Source: Alphaproteobacteria bacterium (lineage in GTDB: Bacteria > Pseudomonadota > Alphaproteobacteria > Rhizobiales > Devosiaceae). From it: a stretch of DNA of 64,000 nt. Location of the stretch: assembly GCA_018828145.1 (NCBI GenBank), contig JAHJWO010000013.1, forward strand, positions 62,001 through 126,000, in the 5' to 3' direction. Both the position numbers and the translations under genes were made by a program. Each line of letters opens with the position of its first letter. Within the stretch, counting starts at the first letter, position 1. The notes beneath the pieces are model-generated. The model was not told the DNA's origin, did not search any database, and worked only from the letters and a program-made list of their open reading frames with translations. Shown in pieces: positions 31,982-41,212 of the stretch.

Positions 31982-34381
31982 ATGAGCGTCATTCCTGGCA
32001 GGGACCTGGTGTCCACGATCAACCGACTGTTCGATCGCAGCATTGGCGCTGCGGACCTGTCACCGCATGTGCGTGGCAAGCTGCTGCGCCAGCAACTGGA
32101 CTCGGTGGGCCGCATGATGCCCGCGCTGGTGGTGGCGTCGCTGGTGGTGATGGTGACCGTGCTGGCGCTGACCTGGCAAACGGCCATGTTCCTGCCGCTG
32201 CTGGCGGTGGGCGGCGTGATGGCGCTGATCGGTCTGCACAGTGTCTCGCTGACAGTGGACTGGCGCCGCAGACAGGTCTCGGTGCGGCCGCCTGCATCGG
32301 CCAGCCGCAGCGTGATCTATGCAGCGGTGCTGGGCACTTTGTGGGGCGTCGTGCTCACCGTGCTGCCGCTCGAACAGGACGGGACGATGCGGGGTGTCGC
32401 GGCCCTGGGTGTGAGCGGACTGCTGTGCATCGCCATGATGGCGCTGGTCAATTATCCACAAGCCCTGGCGGCCCTTGCCCTCCCCATGGTCCTTGGAGGG
32501 CTTGCTGCCATGTTGGGGTTGAGTTCGACACTCGACACCTGGATGCATAGCGCATTGCTGATCGGCCTCACGCTCATCATGGCCGTGATTGCGCGCCACC
32601 ACGCCGCGGCATTCGTGGCGCATCGCGGCGCCGAGGCGCTGGTGCGGGAAAAGGGCGAGATCATCGGCCTGCTGCTGCGGGAATTCGAGCAGGGGGCCAC
32701 GGAGTGGATCTGGGGCTTTGATGCGGGTGGCGCCATCAACAGCATGTCGGCTGGCTTCACCGCGGCGACCGGGGTATCCGAGGGGGCGCTGAAGGGCGCC
32801 GATTTCGTCGATTTCCTGCGCTGCATCACCCCGCCCAACGATCCCCTGCTGATCCATCTGGAGCGTGACATTGCGGGACGGCAGGCATTCCACAATGTGG
32901 AGCTGCGGGTGACGGCGGATGGACGGGAATGCTGGTGGAGCCTGACGGGCAAGCCGGCTTTCGACGAGGCGGGAAGCTACACCGGCTATGTCGGCGCGGG
33001 CGCGGACGTGACCGAGCGAAAGGCGGCCGAGCAGCGCATTGCCCTGCTGGCACATCATGATGCCATGACGGGCCTGCTCAACCGCACCAAGTTCACCGAG
33101 CAGCTCAACAGCTGCGTGGCGCGGCTGGAGCGCTATGGCACCGCGTTTTCGGTGCTGTTCATCGACCTCGACCAGTTCCGCGCGGTCAATGACAAACGGG
33201 GGCATATGGCGGGCGACCGGCTGCTGGTGCAGGTGGCCAAGCGCATGCAGGCCATGGTGCGCGGCACCGATTTCGTGGCGCGGCTGGGTGGCGATGACTT
33301 TGCCATCATCCTGCCCAATGACGGCAATGTCGACAGCGCCAGCGGATTGGCGACGCGCCTGATCGAACAGATCGGCCATCCCTATCTGCTCGATGGCGAG
33401 CCGGTAAGCATCGGGGTCAGCATCGGCATAGCCATCGCGCCGCTCAACGGGAGCAGGCCAGATCAGATCCTGCGCCATGCCGACATGGCGCTCAATCGGG
33501 CCAAAGCGGAGGGCGGCTCGGTGTTCCGCTTCTTCGAGAACCAGATGGATGCCGAGGCGCGGCAGCGCCGCGTGCTGGAAGTGGAATTGCGCGACGCGCT
33601 GCACAAGCATGAACTGGTGCTGTATTACCAGCCGGTGGTGTCTGCGAGCGATGAAAGCCCGATCGGCTTCGAGGCGCTGATCCGCTGGAACCACCCCAGC
33701 CGGGGGCTGGTGCCGCCGGCCGAGTTCATCCCGATAGCCGAGCAGTCCGGCCTTATCGTCGAGATTGGCGACTGGACGATCCAGCAGGCCTGCATGGCGG
33801 CTGCGAGCTGGCCCGAGCATCTCGGCGTGGCGGTCAATGTTTCCCCCAACCAGTTCCACCGCTCGGACATTGCCATCATCGTGCAAAGGGCCCTGGCGGT
33901 TTCAGGGCTCGCCCCTGAGCGGCTCGAAATCGAGATCACCGAAGGGCTGCTGCTGGAGAAGCCCGACGAGGTTATCGAGAAGCTGAGCGAGATCAGGGCG
34001 CTCGGCGTCGCCATTGCGATGGACGATTTTGGCACGGGCCAGGCAAGCCTGGCGCACCTGACGGCGTTCCCCTTTGACAAGATCAAGATCGACCGCGCCT
34101 TTGTCGGCGCTTCGGACGACGATGCCGTGACGCGGGATATTCTCAAGGCCATCGCCGCACTGGGCAAGACGCTGGGGCTCACCATCGCGGCGGAGGGCGT
34201 CGAGACCAAGGCGCAGGCGGACTTCCTTTCCGCCATTGCCTGCCAGCAGCTGCAGGGCTTCTACTTTTCCCGCCCGCTCGACAGCATGGACCTGCCGCAT
34301 TACCTGCTGACCCATGTGCTGACGCAGGCGCCGGCGCTCAAGGCGGCTGCGGAAGCCAAGCTGGCGGGGCTGGCCGGCTAG
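31982..34381 (+). CDS. Membrane PAS-GGDEF-EAL cyclic-di-GMP protein
   Basis: 799 residues from ATG 31982. About four to six membrane helices lie in residues 45-215, then a PAS domain (about 240-355). The GGDEF domain (about 360-525) has GGDDF at about 436 and an intact inhibitory-site RxxD (RGTD) five residues before it. The EAL domain (about 540-785) has EALIRW at 564, NVSPNQF and DDFGTGQASL. Both halves look catalytically possible, so net synthesis or breakdown of c-di-GMP cannot be told. Its stop codon is shared with the convergent gene. Confidence 0.93.
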   Translation: MSVIPGRDLVSTINRLFDRSIGAADLSPHVRGKLLRQQLDSVGRMMPALVVASLVVMVTVLALTWQTAMFLPLLAVGGVMALIGLHSVSLTVDWRRRQVSVRPPASASRSVIYAAVLGTLWGVVLTVLPLEQDGTMRGVAALGVSGLLCIAMMALVNYPQALAALALPMVLGGLAAMLGLSSTLDTWMHSALLIGLTLIMAVIARHHAAAFVAHRGAEALVREKGEIIGLLLREFEQGATEWIWGFDAGGAINSMSAGFTAATGVSEGALKGADFVDFLRCITPPNDPLLIHLERDIAGRQAFHNVELRVTADGRECWWSLTGKPAFDEAGSYTGYVGAGADVTERKAAEQRIALLAHHDAMTGLLNRTKFTEQLNSCVARLERYGTAFSVLFIDLDQFRAVNDKRGHMAGDRLLVQVAKRMQAMVRGTDFVARLGGDDFAIILPNDGNVDSASGLATRLIEQIGHPYLLDGEPVSIGVSIGIAIAPLNGSRPDQILRHADMALNRAKAEGGSVFRFFENQMDAEARQRRVLEVELRDALHKHELVLYYQPVVSASDESPIGFEALIRWNHPSRGLVPPAEFIPIAEQSGLIVEIGDWTIQQACMAAASWPEHLGVAVNVSPNQFHRSDIAIIVQRALAVSGLAPERLEIEITEGLLLEKPDEVIEKLSEIRALGVAIAMDDFGTGQASLAHLTAFPFDKIKIDRAFVGASDDDAVTRDILKAIAALGKTLGLTIAAEGVETKAQADFLSAIACQQLQGFYFSRPLDSMDLPHYLLTHVLTQAPALKAAAEAKLAGLAG

Positions 34382-35520
34382 TCTTCCAGCAGGTAGGCGC
34401 CGGCGCGGGCCGGCAGGACATCTGTGCCGACGATCTTGGCGATGCTCGCCCCGCGAACCACGTATTTGCCCGATACGCGCGACAGCACGAAGCCATCGGT
34501 GCCGGCCAGGATGGGGCGGCGGGCGATGAAGGCGTCGGGGCCATCCATGGCAATGAGATCGGCGATGGGCTGGCCCTTCCTGACGCGATCACCGAGTCCG
34601 ACGTGGTAGGCGAGCAAGCCGGGTGCATCGGCCCGGAGGACTTCCGTGGCCTCGAAAGGTGTGGGCGCCGGAGCCGGCGACGGGCGCTGGCCCGGCTCGG
34701 CGGCGATGAGGCCGCGGCTGGCGAAGAAACCGTAGAGCCCCGCTGCATCCTCCTGGCCCATGGCGTCGAAACTGTCGGCACGGCCGCGATATTCGAGCGT
34801 CGCCGTTTCCGCGCCGGTCGGAATGGGGTGGCCGGGATGGGCGAGACGCGCCTTGCGGTAGAGCATGGGCAGGACTTCGTCGAAGGAGCCGCCGCCGCTG
34901 TCCTCGGCCGTGAGGGTGGCCGCGACGCCCATCCAGTTGGCAAGGTCCTGCAGGCCGGGCATCAGCTCGGGCGAGGTAAAGATGTGCTTGAGGCTGTCAT
35001 CGTCGCAGTGGAGGTCGAGCACGATATCGGCGGCCACAGCGGATCTGAGCACCAGGAGGCGGAGCTGCTGCATGGCGGTTGCCGGGCGCTGGGAGTCGAT
35101 CCAGGCCAGGACGGCCGCGCGGATGGTGGCAAGATTGGCGGCAGGATCGGCGGTGAGCTTGCCGGCAATGGCAGCGGCGATGTGCGGATAGAGGTCGGGC
35201 CAGCGGCGGTTGTAGTTGACGCCGGTTTCGATGTCGTAGCGGCCGATGTGATGGCGCAGCGAGAAGTTGGCGAGGCCGAGCGGATTGACCGACGGGAAGA
35301 TGGTGAAATGGGCCTTGAGCTGGCCGGCGGCATCGGCATCGCGCAAGCGGGGCAGCAGATGGTGCAGGGCCATGGTGCCGGGCTGTTCGTCGGCATGGAG
35401 TGCGGCCTGCAGGTGGACGCGCGTGGGCGCGTCGGCGGGGCCGGCAGTGTAGCAATAGAGCTCGGTCGCCGCGCCGGGCGTATCGCCGGCCAGCACCGTG
35501 CGGTGCAGTTGGAACGTCAT
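34378..35520 (-). CDS. AstE/aspartoacylase-family zinc hydrolase
   Basis: 380 residues. The Zn-binding set of the M14-like AstE/AspA family is visible: HADE at residues 42-45 (His42, Glu45) and LDLHCDDD (His171). FPSVNPLGLANFSLR and NYNRRWPDLYP are family-typical. The C-terminal 100 residues form a biotinyl-lipoyl-like half-barrel (GLGDRVRKGQPIADLIAMDG). Such enzymes remove acyl groups from N-acyl amino acids. Nine bp behind an amino-acid/opine-type permease gene, it probably processes what that importer brings in. Its stop overlaps the GGDEF-EAL stop as one CTAG. Confidence 0.88.
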   Translation of the reverse strand: MTFQLHRTVLAGDTPGAATELYCYTAGPADAPTRVHLQAALHADEQPGTMALHHLLPRLRDADAAGQLKAHFTIFPSVNPLGLANFSLRHHIGRYDIETGVNYNRRWPDLYPHIAAAIAGKLTADPAANLATIRAAVLAWIDSQRPATAMQQLRLLVLRSAVAADIVLDLHCDDDSLKHIFTSPELMPGLQDLANWMGVAATLTAEDSGGGSFDEVLPMLYRKARLAHPGHPIPTGAETATLEYRGRADSFDAMGQEDAAGLYGFFASRGLIAAEPGQRPSPAPAPTPFEATEVLRADAPGLLAYHVGLGDRVRKGQPIADLIAMDGPDAFIARRPILAGTDGFVLSRVSGKYVVRGASIAKIVGTDVLPARAGAYLLED

Positions 35521-35529
35521 GTCAGATCC

Positions 35530-36264
35530 TCAGCGCAGCCATTTGGGTGCGTAGCGCAGGCCCGGTGCCGCTGGCATATGGCGCATCAGTCGGCGATAGA
35601 CCAGCCCGAACAGGAAAAAGATCACCAGTGAAACGACGAGGAAATAGAGCGCGGCGACGGAGAAATGCAGGAAGGCATTGTAGTCGCGCTCGAAGAGTTC
35701 CTTGGCGGTGATCATCAGGTCCTTTTGCATGCCGATGACCGGCAAGGCGAAATAGACGATGCAGGTGGCGTGGAACAGGAAGACGACTTCGTTGGTATAG
35801 GCCGGCCAGGCCAGGCGGATGAGATTGGGCCAGATGACGTGGCGGAACTGCTGCCGTCCGGACATGCCATAGGCGCGGGCGGCCTCTATTTCACCGCGCG
35901 GCACGGCGCGCAGGGCGCCGTAGAAGATTTCGGCGGTATAGGCGGCGGTGTTGAGGGTCAGCACCAGCGGGCCGATGAACAGCGGGTGCAGCACGAACCA
36001 GGATATGCCCCAGGGTTTCCACACGGCGACGTTGAAAGACAGCGCCAGCGAATAGAGCATGAAGAACTGGATGAAGAGCGGGGAGCCGCGGAAGGCGTAG
36101 ACATAGCCGCGGCTGAGCCGGGAAATCAGCGGATTGGATGAGGCCTTGCCCAGCGCCAGCAGGACCGCAAAGACGAAGCCGAGCGGGATCGAGGCGGCGG
36201 CGAAGTAGATGTTGAACAGAACCGCCGGGGCGAAGAGCCCGAGTTCGTTGAGGAAGGTGTCCAT
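35530..36264 (-). CDS. Polar amino-acid ABC transporter permease (HisM/OccM-like)
   Basis: 244 residues with about five membrane segments and the HisMQ-type signature AAYTAEIFYGALRAVPRGEIEAARAYG with the EAA loop (read in parts). It starts on the last base of the preceding permease stop (TGATG). It forms the channel with the HisQ-like partner. The substrate group (polar amino acids, opines) is inferred from family. Confidence 0.92.
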   Translation of the reverse strand: MDTFLNELGLFAPAVLFNIYFAAASIPLGFVFAVLLALGKASSNPLISRLSRGYVYAFRGSPLFIQFFMLYSLALSFNVAVWKPWGISWFVLHPLFIGPLVLTLNTAAYTAEIFYGALRAVPRGEIEAARAYGMSGRQQFRHVIWPNLIRLAWPAYTNEVVFLFHATCIVYFALPVIGMQKDLMITAKELFERDYNAFLHFSVAALYFLVVSLVIFFLFGLVYRRLMRHMPAAPGLRYAPKWLR

Positions 36265-37073
36265 CAGCGCGCCTCGCTCAATATGCCGCGGCCGGCGCGG
36301 CGCATGATGGCGTTGAAGGCCTTTTCGGAAAGCAGGGTTACGAGGATGTAGAAAACAAAGAGCACGAGGTAGTAGCGCCAGCGCCAGTCATCATGGACCA
36401 GGCCCACGGCAGGCAGGAAATTGGGGGCGCCGAGCCGATCGGCCCAGAGCACGATATCGGCGATCTGCAGCAGGGACAGCAGCGAGGTCGCCTTGACGAT
36501 GAGCATCCAGACATTGGACAGGCCGGGTAGGGCATAGACCCACATCTGGCGGATATGGACGCGCCAGAGCACCTGGCTGGCGCTCATGCCATAGGCGCGG
36601 GCGGCCTCGAGCTGGCCCTTGGGCACCGATCGCAGGGCGCCATGGATGACATTGGTGGCAAAGGCGCCATAGACCAGGCCCAGCGAGACGGACGCGAGGA
36701 TGAGATATTCGGGCGTGCCGAGGAACCAGTTGGCCTCCTTGCAGGGTGGCCAGGCGGCGGATTGGGCCGCAATGGTTTCGGGCGTGCAGACCTGGCTGGC
36801 GATGAACCATTCCACCGCCTGCTCGAAGGCAAGCGGGAAAAACAGGAAGAACAGCACGTCCGGCACGCCGCGCACGATGGACGAATAGATCGTGCCGATG
36901 AGGCGCAGGGGCAGGAAGCGGGAATTCTTGAGCGTCGCACCAGCAAGGCCGAAGATAACCGCCAGCATGCCGCCGGCAAGTGCTGCGAAGATGGTGAACT
37001 GGAAGCTCGCATACCAGGTGAGATGCTTGCCGTTGGTGATGTAGCTCAGCCAGAAGGCGAGGTCTTCGCTCAT
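36264..37073 (-). CDS. Polar amino-acid ABC transporter permease (HisQ/OccQ-like)
   Basis: 269 residues from ATG 37073 (MSEDLAFWLSYITNGKH); codons upstream in frame are repeat sequence. It has the conserved RLIGTIYSSIVRGVPDVLFF and HGALRSVPKGQLEAARAYGM segments. A periplasmic loop with two Cys (VCTPETIAAQSAAWPPCKEA) is typical of the octopine/nopaline and histidine permease group. Confidence 0.9.
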   Translation of the reverse strand: MSEDLAFWLSYITNGKHLTWYASFQFTIFAALAGGMLAVIFGLAGATLKNSRFLPLRLIGTIYSSIVRGVPDVLFFLFFPLAFEQAVEWFIASQVCTPETIAAQSAAWPPCKEANWFLGTPEYLILASVSLGLVYGAFATNVIHGALRSVPKGQLEAARAYGMSASQVLWRVHIRQMWVYALPGLSNVWMLIVKATSLLSLLQIADIVLWADRLGAPNFLPAVGLVHDDWRWRYYLVLFVFYILVTLLSEKAFNAIMRRAGRGILSEAR

Positions 37074-37135
37074 GGGCTGGGGGCCTTGTCGGCGTGCATC
37101 AGGGCAAGTCCTTCGAACGGCATAGGGGCTCCCGT

Positions 37136-37253
37136 CACCCCCTCCCAACCTCCCCCATCAAGGGGGGAGGTGCTGCATCGGGGATGTGGCACGATACTGC
37201 CGAGCCCACTGCTCCGACACCTCCCCCTTCAAGGGGGAGGTTGGGAGGGTGGG
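37136..37253. repeat. Intergenic inverted repeat, family A, copy 2
   Basis: Arms CACCCCCTCCCAACCTCCCC (left) and their reverse complement at the right end, each with the core CCTCCCCC(A/T)TCAAGG, around a spacer of about 45 bases. Same element as 1841-1960. Here it fills the gap between the binding-protein gene and the first permease gene on the minus strand. Confidence 0.82.
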
Positions 37254-37274
37254 CGGCAGGCTCAATGCTTGCGG

Positions 37275-38027
37275 CTAGTCAGCAAAATACGGCCCGCGGC
37301 CCTCGAACCACTGAGCGATCAGCTTGTCGACGGTGCCGTCGGCCTTGAGGGCGGCCAGGGCGTCGTCGAACTTCGTCTTGAGCTCGGCTTCATCCTTGCG
37401 GAGACCGGCGCCAACGCCATTGCCGATCATCACGTCTTCGCCGACGAATTCCAGCGCGCCGCTGGAAGCACCGACGACGGGCTCGAGATAGGCGCCATCG
37501 GCGAGGATGGTGTCGAGATTGCCCGCAGCGAGGTCGGCCATGGCCTGATCGGCAGTGCCGAAGGAGACCACGGTGTTGGTGGCGCCGAGATTTTCTTCTG
37601 CATAGGCGGCCTGGATCGTGCCGCCCTGGACGCCGACGCGCTTGCCTTCGAGGGCGGACGGGTCAATGCCAGCGCCGGCAGCGGCGACGAACTTGGACGG
37701 ATCGGGCGGGAAGTAGTTGTCGGAGAAGTCGATGGTCTCGAGACGCTCCTCGGTGATCGACATGCCGGCCATGATCACGTCGTAGTTGCCGGCCAGCAGG
37801 TTGGGGATGATCGAATCCCAGTCATTGGTGATCCACTCGCAGGTGAGCGCGGCCTGGGCGCAGATGGCATTGCCCAGATCGATCTCGAAGCCGGCGGGTT
37901 CGCCCGCATCGTTGAGGAAGTTCCAGGGTGCATAGGCGCCTTCGGTGGCGATGCGCACCGTTTCCTGCGCCTGGGTGGCGGAACCGAGGGCCAGGATGGC
38001 CGCTGCCGCGATGATGAGCTTCTTCAT
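37275..38027 (-). CDS. Polar amino-acid/opine-binding periplasmic protein (family 3)
   Basis: 250 residues. A signal peptide is cleaved after QAQ near residue 21. The mature part begins ETVRIATEGAYAPWNFLND and contains GFEIDLGNAICAQAALTCEW (disulfide-type Cys pair), DVIMAGMSITEERLETIDFS and NLDTILADGAYL. These are standard features of the lysine/arginine/ornithine and opine-binding family. The specific ligand is unknown. It follows its ATPase gene by 63 bp. Confidence 0.92.
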   Translation of the reverse strand: MKKLIIAAAAILALGSATQAQETVRIATEGAYAPWNFLNDAGEPAGFEIDLGNAICAQAALTCEWITNDWDSIIPNLLAGNYDVIMAGMSITEERLETIDFSDNYFPPDPSKFVAAAGAGIDPSALEGKRVGVQGGTIQAAYAEENLGATNTVVSFGTADQAMADLAAGNLDTILADGAYLEPVVGASSGALEFVGEDVMIGNGVGAGLRKDEAELKTKFDDALAALKADGTVDKLIAQWFEGRGPYFAD

Positions 38028-38090
38028 CTGTTTCTCCGTTGCTTATTCTTGTCGTTGTGCCCATTGGCTGGGCCTGGTCATCAACGCTGC

Positions 38091-38897
38091 CTAGGTGTGG
38101 CTGGCCGCGTTGAGGAATTGCTTGAGGCGCGCCGATCTGGTGGCGCCGAATACCTGTTCTGGGGGGCCTTCTTCCTCGATGAGACCCTGGTGGAGGAAGA
38201 TGACCCGGTCACTCACCGAGCGGGCGAATTCCATGTCGTGGGTGACCAGAACCATGGTGCGACCCTCGTCGGCGAGGACCTTGATCACGCGCAGCACTTC
38301 GACCTCGAGTTCGGGATCGAGGGCGGACGTGGGCTCGTCAAAGAGCATGACGCGGGGATTGATGCAGAGGGCGCGGGCGATGGCGGCGCGCTGCTGCTGG
38401 CCGCCGGAAAGCTGGGCCGGATAGCTGTCGGCCTTTTCGCGAATGCCGACCTTGGCCAGCATGGCGAGAGCCTCTTCCTCCACTTCGTCCCTGGCCCGGC
38501 GCTGCACGACGAGTGGCGCTTCCATGACGTTTTCGAGAATGGTCATGTGGGCCCAGAGATTGAAGCTCTGAAACACCATGCCAAGTTCGGAGCGAATGCG
38601 GCGGATCTGGTTTTCGTCGGCAATCTGGCGATGGGGCGCCGTGCCGCGCAGCTTGATCTCCTCGCCGTCGATGGCGACGACCCCGCTGTCGGGCACTTCG
38701 AGCATGTTGATGCAGCGCAGCAGGGTGGACTTGCCCGAACCGGATGAGCCGATCAGCGATACGACCTCGCCCTCACGGGCGGAAAAGGAAATACCCTTGA
38801 GCACGTCGAGGGCGCCGAACGATTTGTGCAAGTCGCGAATTGCCACGACGGGCAATGTGTCCGCAATTGCAGGGGCAGCTTGCGCCATACTCACCAT
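38091..38897 (-). CDS. Polar amino-acid ABC transporter ATP-binding protein
   Basis: 268 residues; ATG 38897 chosen, ATG 38888 is possible. Walker [11 protein letters not shown]-loop [11 protein letters not shown], signature LSGGQQQR, Walker [13 protein letters not shown] and the switch His in LVTHDM are all present, in the HisP/GlnQ/OccP pattern. First gene of the five-gene importer-hydrolase operon running on the minus strand. Confidence 0.94.
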   Translation of the reverse strand: MVSMAQAAPAIADTLPVVAIRDLHKSFGALDVLKGISFSAREGEVVSLIGSSGSGKSTLLRCINMLEVPDSGVVAIDGEEIKLRGTAPHRQIADENQIRRIRSELGMVFQSFNLWAHMTILENVMEAPLVVQRRARDEVEEEALAMLAKVGIREKADSYPAQLSGGQQQRAAIARALCINPRVMLFDEPTSALDPELEVEVLRVIKVLADEGRTMVLVTHDMEFARSVSDRVIFLHQGLIEEEGPPEQVFGATRSARLKQFLNAASHT

Positions 38898-39064
38898 GGT
38901 CCGCCGAAGCGGGCACCTTCCTGAACGGCGACTGCCTTATTTTGAGGCTGGCAGTCTTGACCGCCGTCAAGAAAAGCAAAAGCGCATCAGATAGCAAGCG
39001 GAAATGATGGTAGCCCACGGCCAAGCGCTGCGGTATCGAAGCGCAGTCGTCGGCGGGAGCGGGC

Positions 39065-39865
39065 ATGTTCTATCTATTGGCCAAGCTGTTCTGGGTGGTT
39101 GCACAGCCACTGAGCATCATCGCCCTGCTGATGCTGATCGGCATTGTGCTGTTCGCTGTGGGGCGGCGGCGGCTGGGCTTTGCCGCGCATGCCGGGGCGC
39201 TCGCGGTGCTGGTCCTGTGCGGATTTACCTCGATCGGCGTGCTGCTGATCCGGCCGCTGGAGGAGAGGTTCACCCGGCCATCACCCATGCCGGAATCGAT
39301 CGACGCCATCATCGTGCTGGGTGGCTCGACACTGGCGCGCGTCAGCACCGCGCGCGGGGTGGCCGAACTCAATGATGCCGGGGATCGGCTGACCGACGCG
39401 GTCGTGCTGGCCCGACGCTATCCGGAGGCACGTATCGTTTTTTCGGGCGGGGCCGGCCTGCTGGAGCCCGGTGGGGAGCCCGAGGCGGCGACGGCCGAAC
39501 GGCTGTTGCTGGCCATGGGGATCGCGCCGGGCCGGCTGGTGCTGGAAGATCAGTCCCGCAATACGGATGAGAATGCCGACCTTACTGCAGCCCTTCTGGG
39601 CGATGATACCGGAACCGCGTTGCTGGTGACGTCGGCCTTCCACATGCCGCGATCCGTGGGGCTGTTCCGGCGGGACGGGCTCGAAGTCATCGCCTGGCCG
39701 ACTGACTACCGCAGTTCGGGGCAGGAGCGATTCGGGTTCGATCTTGCCAATCCCGTGCACAACCTCAACACGGTCAGCATCGCGATGAAGGAATGGATCG
39801 GGATGGCCGTCTATCACTGGACAGGACGGATCGATTCGATCCTGCCGGCTCAGACCTCGAACTGA
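39065..39865 (+). CDS. YdcF/ElyC-family membrane protein (DUF218)
   Basis: 266 residues: two N-terminal membrane segments followed by the DUF218 domain (SIDAIIVLGGST, ARIVFSGGAG, EDQSRNTDENA, LLVTSAFHMPRSVGLFRRDG). ElyC-type members act in envelope or lipid-carrier metabolism under stress. This role is inferred from family only. Its 3' end overlaps the convergent kinase gene by 16 bases. Confidence 0.88.
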   Translation: MFYLLAKLFWVVAQPLSIIALLMLIGIVLFAVGRRRLGFAAHAGALAVLVLCGFTSIGVLLIRPLEERFTRPSPMPESIDAIIVLGGSTLARVSTARGVAELNDAGDRLTDAVVLARRYPEARIVFSGGAGLLEPGGEPEAATAERLLLAMGIAPGRLVLEDQSRNTDENADLTAALLGDDTGTALLVTSAFHMPRSVGLFRRDGLEVIAWPTDYRSSGQERFGFDLANPVHNLNTVSIAMKEWIGMAVYHWTGRIDSILPAQTSN

Positions 39866-40824
39866 TCGGCGGGCACGACCAAACGATAGCGCACGCTGTC
39901 GGGCTCGATGCGGAATTCGGCGGTGCCGCCCACTGACAGCGGGACAATGCGCTCAAGCACCAGGGTGCCGAAGCGCGGCTCAAGAGCCGCCTTTTCAGCG
40001 TCGATGCCGGCTTCCTGCCACTCGATGACGAGGTCGGACTCCTGGCCCTCATGGGCGACGATCTGCGCATCCACCCAGACATGCCCGGCTTTGCCGTCTG
40101 CCAGGGCACCATGCAGCACCGCATTGGCGCCGAGCTCGTGGATTGCCAGGCCAATATGCAGGGATGCGTTGGGACCCAGCAACGGGTTGGCCCCGGTTAT
40201 GCGCGCCTCGGCCAGAAGTGACGAGCCGACGCGGGTGAGCTGCGAGGTCACGAGGGTATGCAGGTACGTGCCACGCCAATTGCTGTCGGTAACAAGATCC
40301 TGCGTGCTGGACAGAGCATGCAGGCGGCCGCGGAACTTGTTGAGGAAATCCTGGATGCCGCCACTGTGGTGCGCCGTCTGCATGGCCACAGACTGCACGA
40401 TGGCCAGCAGATTCTTGGAGCGGTGGCTGACCTCGCGCAACAGGGAGGCGACTGCCAGTTCACGAGCCCGGGTCTCGCTGATATCGGCGATGACGGCGAT
40501 GATCCCGTCGTCGTCGGGAATGAGACGCGCTTCGAAGATGCGGCGGCGCAGCCCATCCTCAAGGCTGAATTCAATCAGCTGTTCGGTGCGGCTGGTGCGC
40601 ACGCGGTCATGGGCAGCGGCAAATTGGCTGGCGGTGTCAGGTGGAAATATATCGGCCTCGCGGCGGCCGATCAGGTCTTGCACCGGCCAGTCCGGGGGCA
40701 AATTTTCCACAAGGTCAAAGCGGTGCTCGTTGTCCTGGTGCAGGACGCACACACCTCTGCCCCGCAACCCTGCGGACAAGGCGCGCAACCTCATCGGCGA
40801 TGGTGGTTCTGGAAGGGGCGGCAT
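39850..40824 (-). CDS. PAS-HWE-type sensor histidine kinase (general stress response island)
   Basis: 324 residues from ATG 40824 (MPPLPEPPSP; MRLRAL at 40794 is an alternative). A PAS domain occupies about 30-120 (LIGRREADIFP..., IAVIADISETRARE). The HWE dimerisation motif EVSHRSKNLLAIVQSVAMQT has His134. The ATPase part has GLAIHELGANAVLHGAL and ends with a weakly conserved G-box region. No membrane segment. HWE kinases of this type often phosphorylate PhyR; phyR lies 0.4 kb away on the same strand. Confidence 0.85.
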   Translation of the reverse strand: MPPLPEPPSPMRLRALSAGLRGRGVCVLHQDNEHRFDLVENLPPDWPVQDLIGRREADIFPPDTASQFAAAHDRVRTSRTEQLIEFSLEDGLRRRIFEARLIPDDDGIIAVIADISETRARELAVASLLREVSHRSKNLLAIVQSVAMQTAHHSGGIQDFLNKFRGRLHALSSTQDLVTDSNWRGTYLHTLVTSQLTRVGSSLLAEARITGANPLLGPNASLHIGLAIHELGANAVLHGALADGKAGHVWVDAQIVAHEGQESDLVIEWQEAGIDAEKAALEPRFGTLVLERIVPLSVGGTAEFRIEPDSVRYRLVVPADQFEV

Positions 40825-40858
40825 GAACAATACTCGTTACATTTGGCTCGCGAGCCGG

Positions 40859-40891
40859 AAAAAACATGGCCCCGCCACTGGCGAGGCCATG
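40859..40891 (-). terminator. Rho-independent terminator after the DUF1328 gene
   Basis: On the minus strand, CATGGCCTCGCC-AGT-GGCGGGGCCATG (one mismatch) is followed by six T. It lies 28 bases after the stop of the 54-residue DUF1328 gene. Confidence 0.85.
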
Positions 40892-40919
40892 GGTAGAAGC
40901 CCGATCGGCAAAGCTCCAC

Positions 40920-41084
40920 TCAAGTCCGTCTGATGAAGCCAATAACCAGCGAGATAACCAGAAAGGCGAGAAACAGAAAGAACAGGATTTGCGCGATGCC
41001 GGCCGACGCACCGGCTATGCCGCCGAAGCCGAGCACGCCCGCAATCAGGGCAATCACGAGGAAGACCAATGCGTAGTAGAGCAT
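40920..41084 (-). CDS. DUF1328 (YtjA-type) small membrane protein
   Basis: 54 residues starting [20 protein letters not shown], the classic DUF1328 N-terminus. The start at 41084 is chosen over ATG 41096 because GGAG sits 7 bases before it. Two membrane segments are joined by a short Gly/Ala loop, and the protein ends GFIRRT. Small proteins of this family are typical stress-induced membrane components of unknown activity. A perfect EcfG-type promoter lies directly upstream and a terminator downstream, so it is a single-gene unit of the general stress regulon. Confidence 0.93.
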   Translation of the reverse strand: MLYYALVFLVIALIAGVLGFGGIAGASAGIAQILFFLFLAFLVISLVIGFIRRT

Positions 41085-41117
41085 GTCATTCTCCATGTTG
41101 AAAATCGCTGCCCGGAC

Positions 41118-41142
41118 AACGGGCTGCACGGTGGCTGGTTCC
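41118..41142 (-). promoter_or_regulatory. EcfG-type promoter of the DUF1328 gene
   Basis: Minus strand: GGAAC (41142-41138), 16 bases, CGTT (41121-41118). Perfect match to the GGAAC-N16/17-CGTT consensus known for EcfG sigma factors, about 34 bases before the start codon. Confidence 0.88.
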
Positions 41143-41150
41143 TGTCCGGA

Positions 41151-41179
41151 CAAGAAAAAGGCCGGGAAAACCCGGCCTT
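41151..41179 (-). terminator. Rho-independent terminator after phyR
   Basis: Stem AAGGCCGGG/CCCGGCCTT with a 4-base loop. On the minus strand the stem runs into TTTTTCTTG. It lies 34 bases after the phyR stop and insulates phyR from the DUF1328 promoter. Confidence 0.9.
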
Positions 41180-41212
41180 GGACGCGATGTGATTGAAGCG
41201 GCGGGCCCGATG

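Noticed and set aside
33281..33300. GGDDF instead of GGDEF as a sign of an inactive cyclase
   Set aside because: Asp for Glu at this position can be tolerated, and the inhibitory site and surrounding motif are intact. I do not call the domain degenerate.
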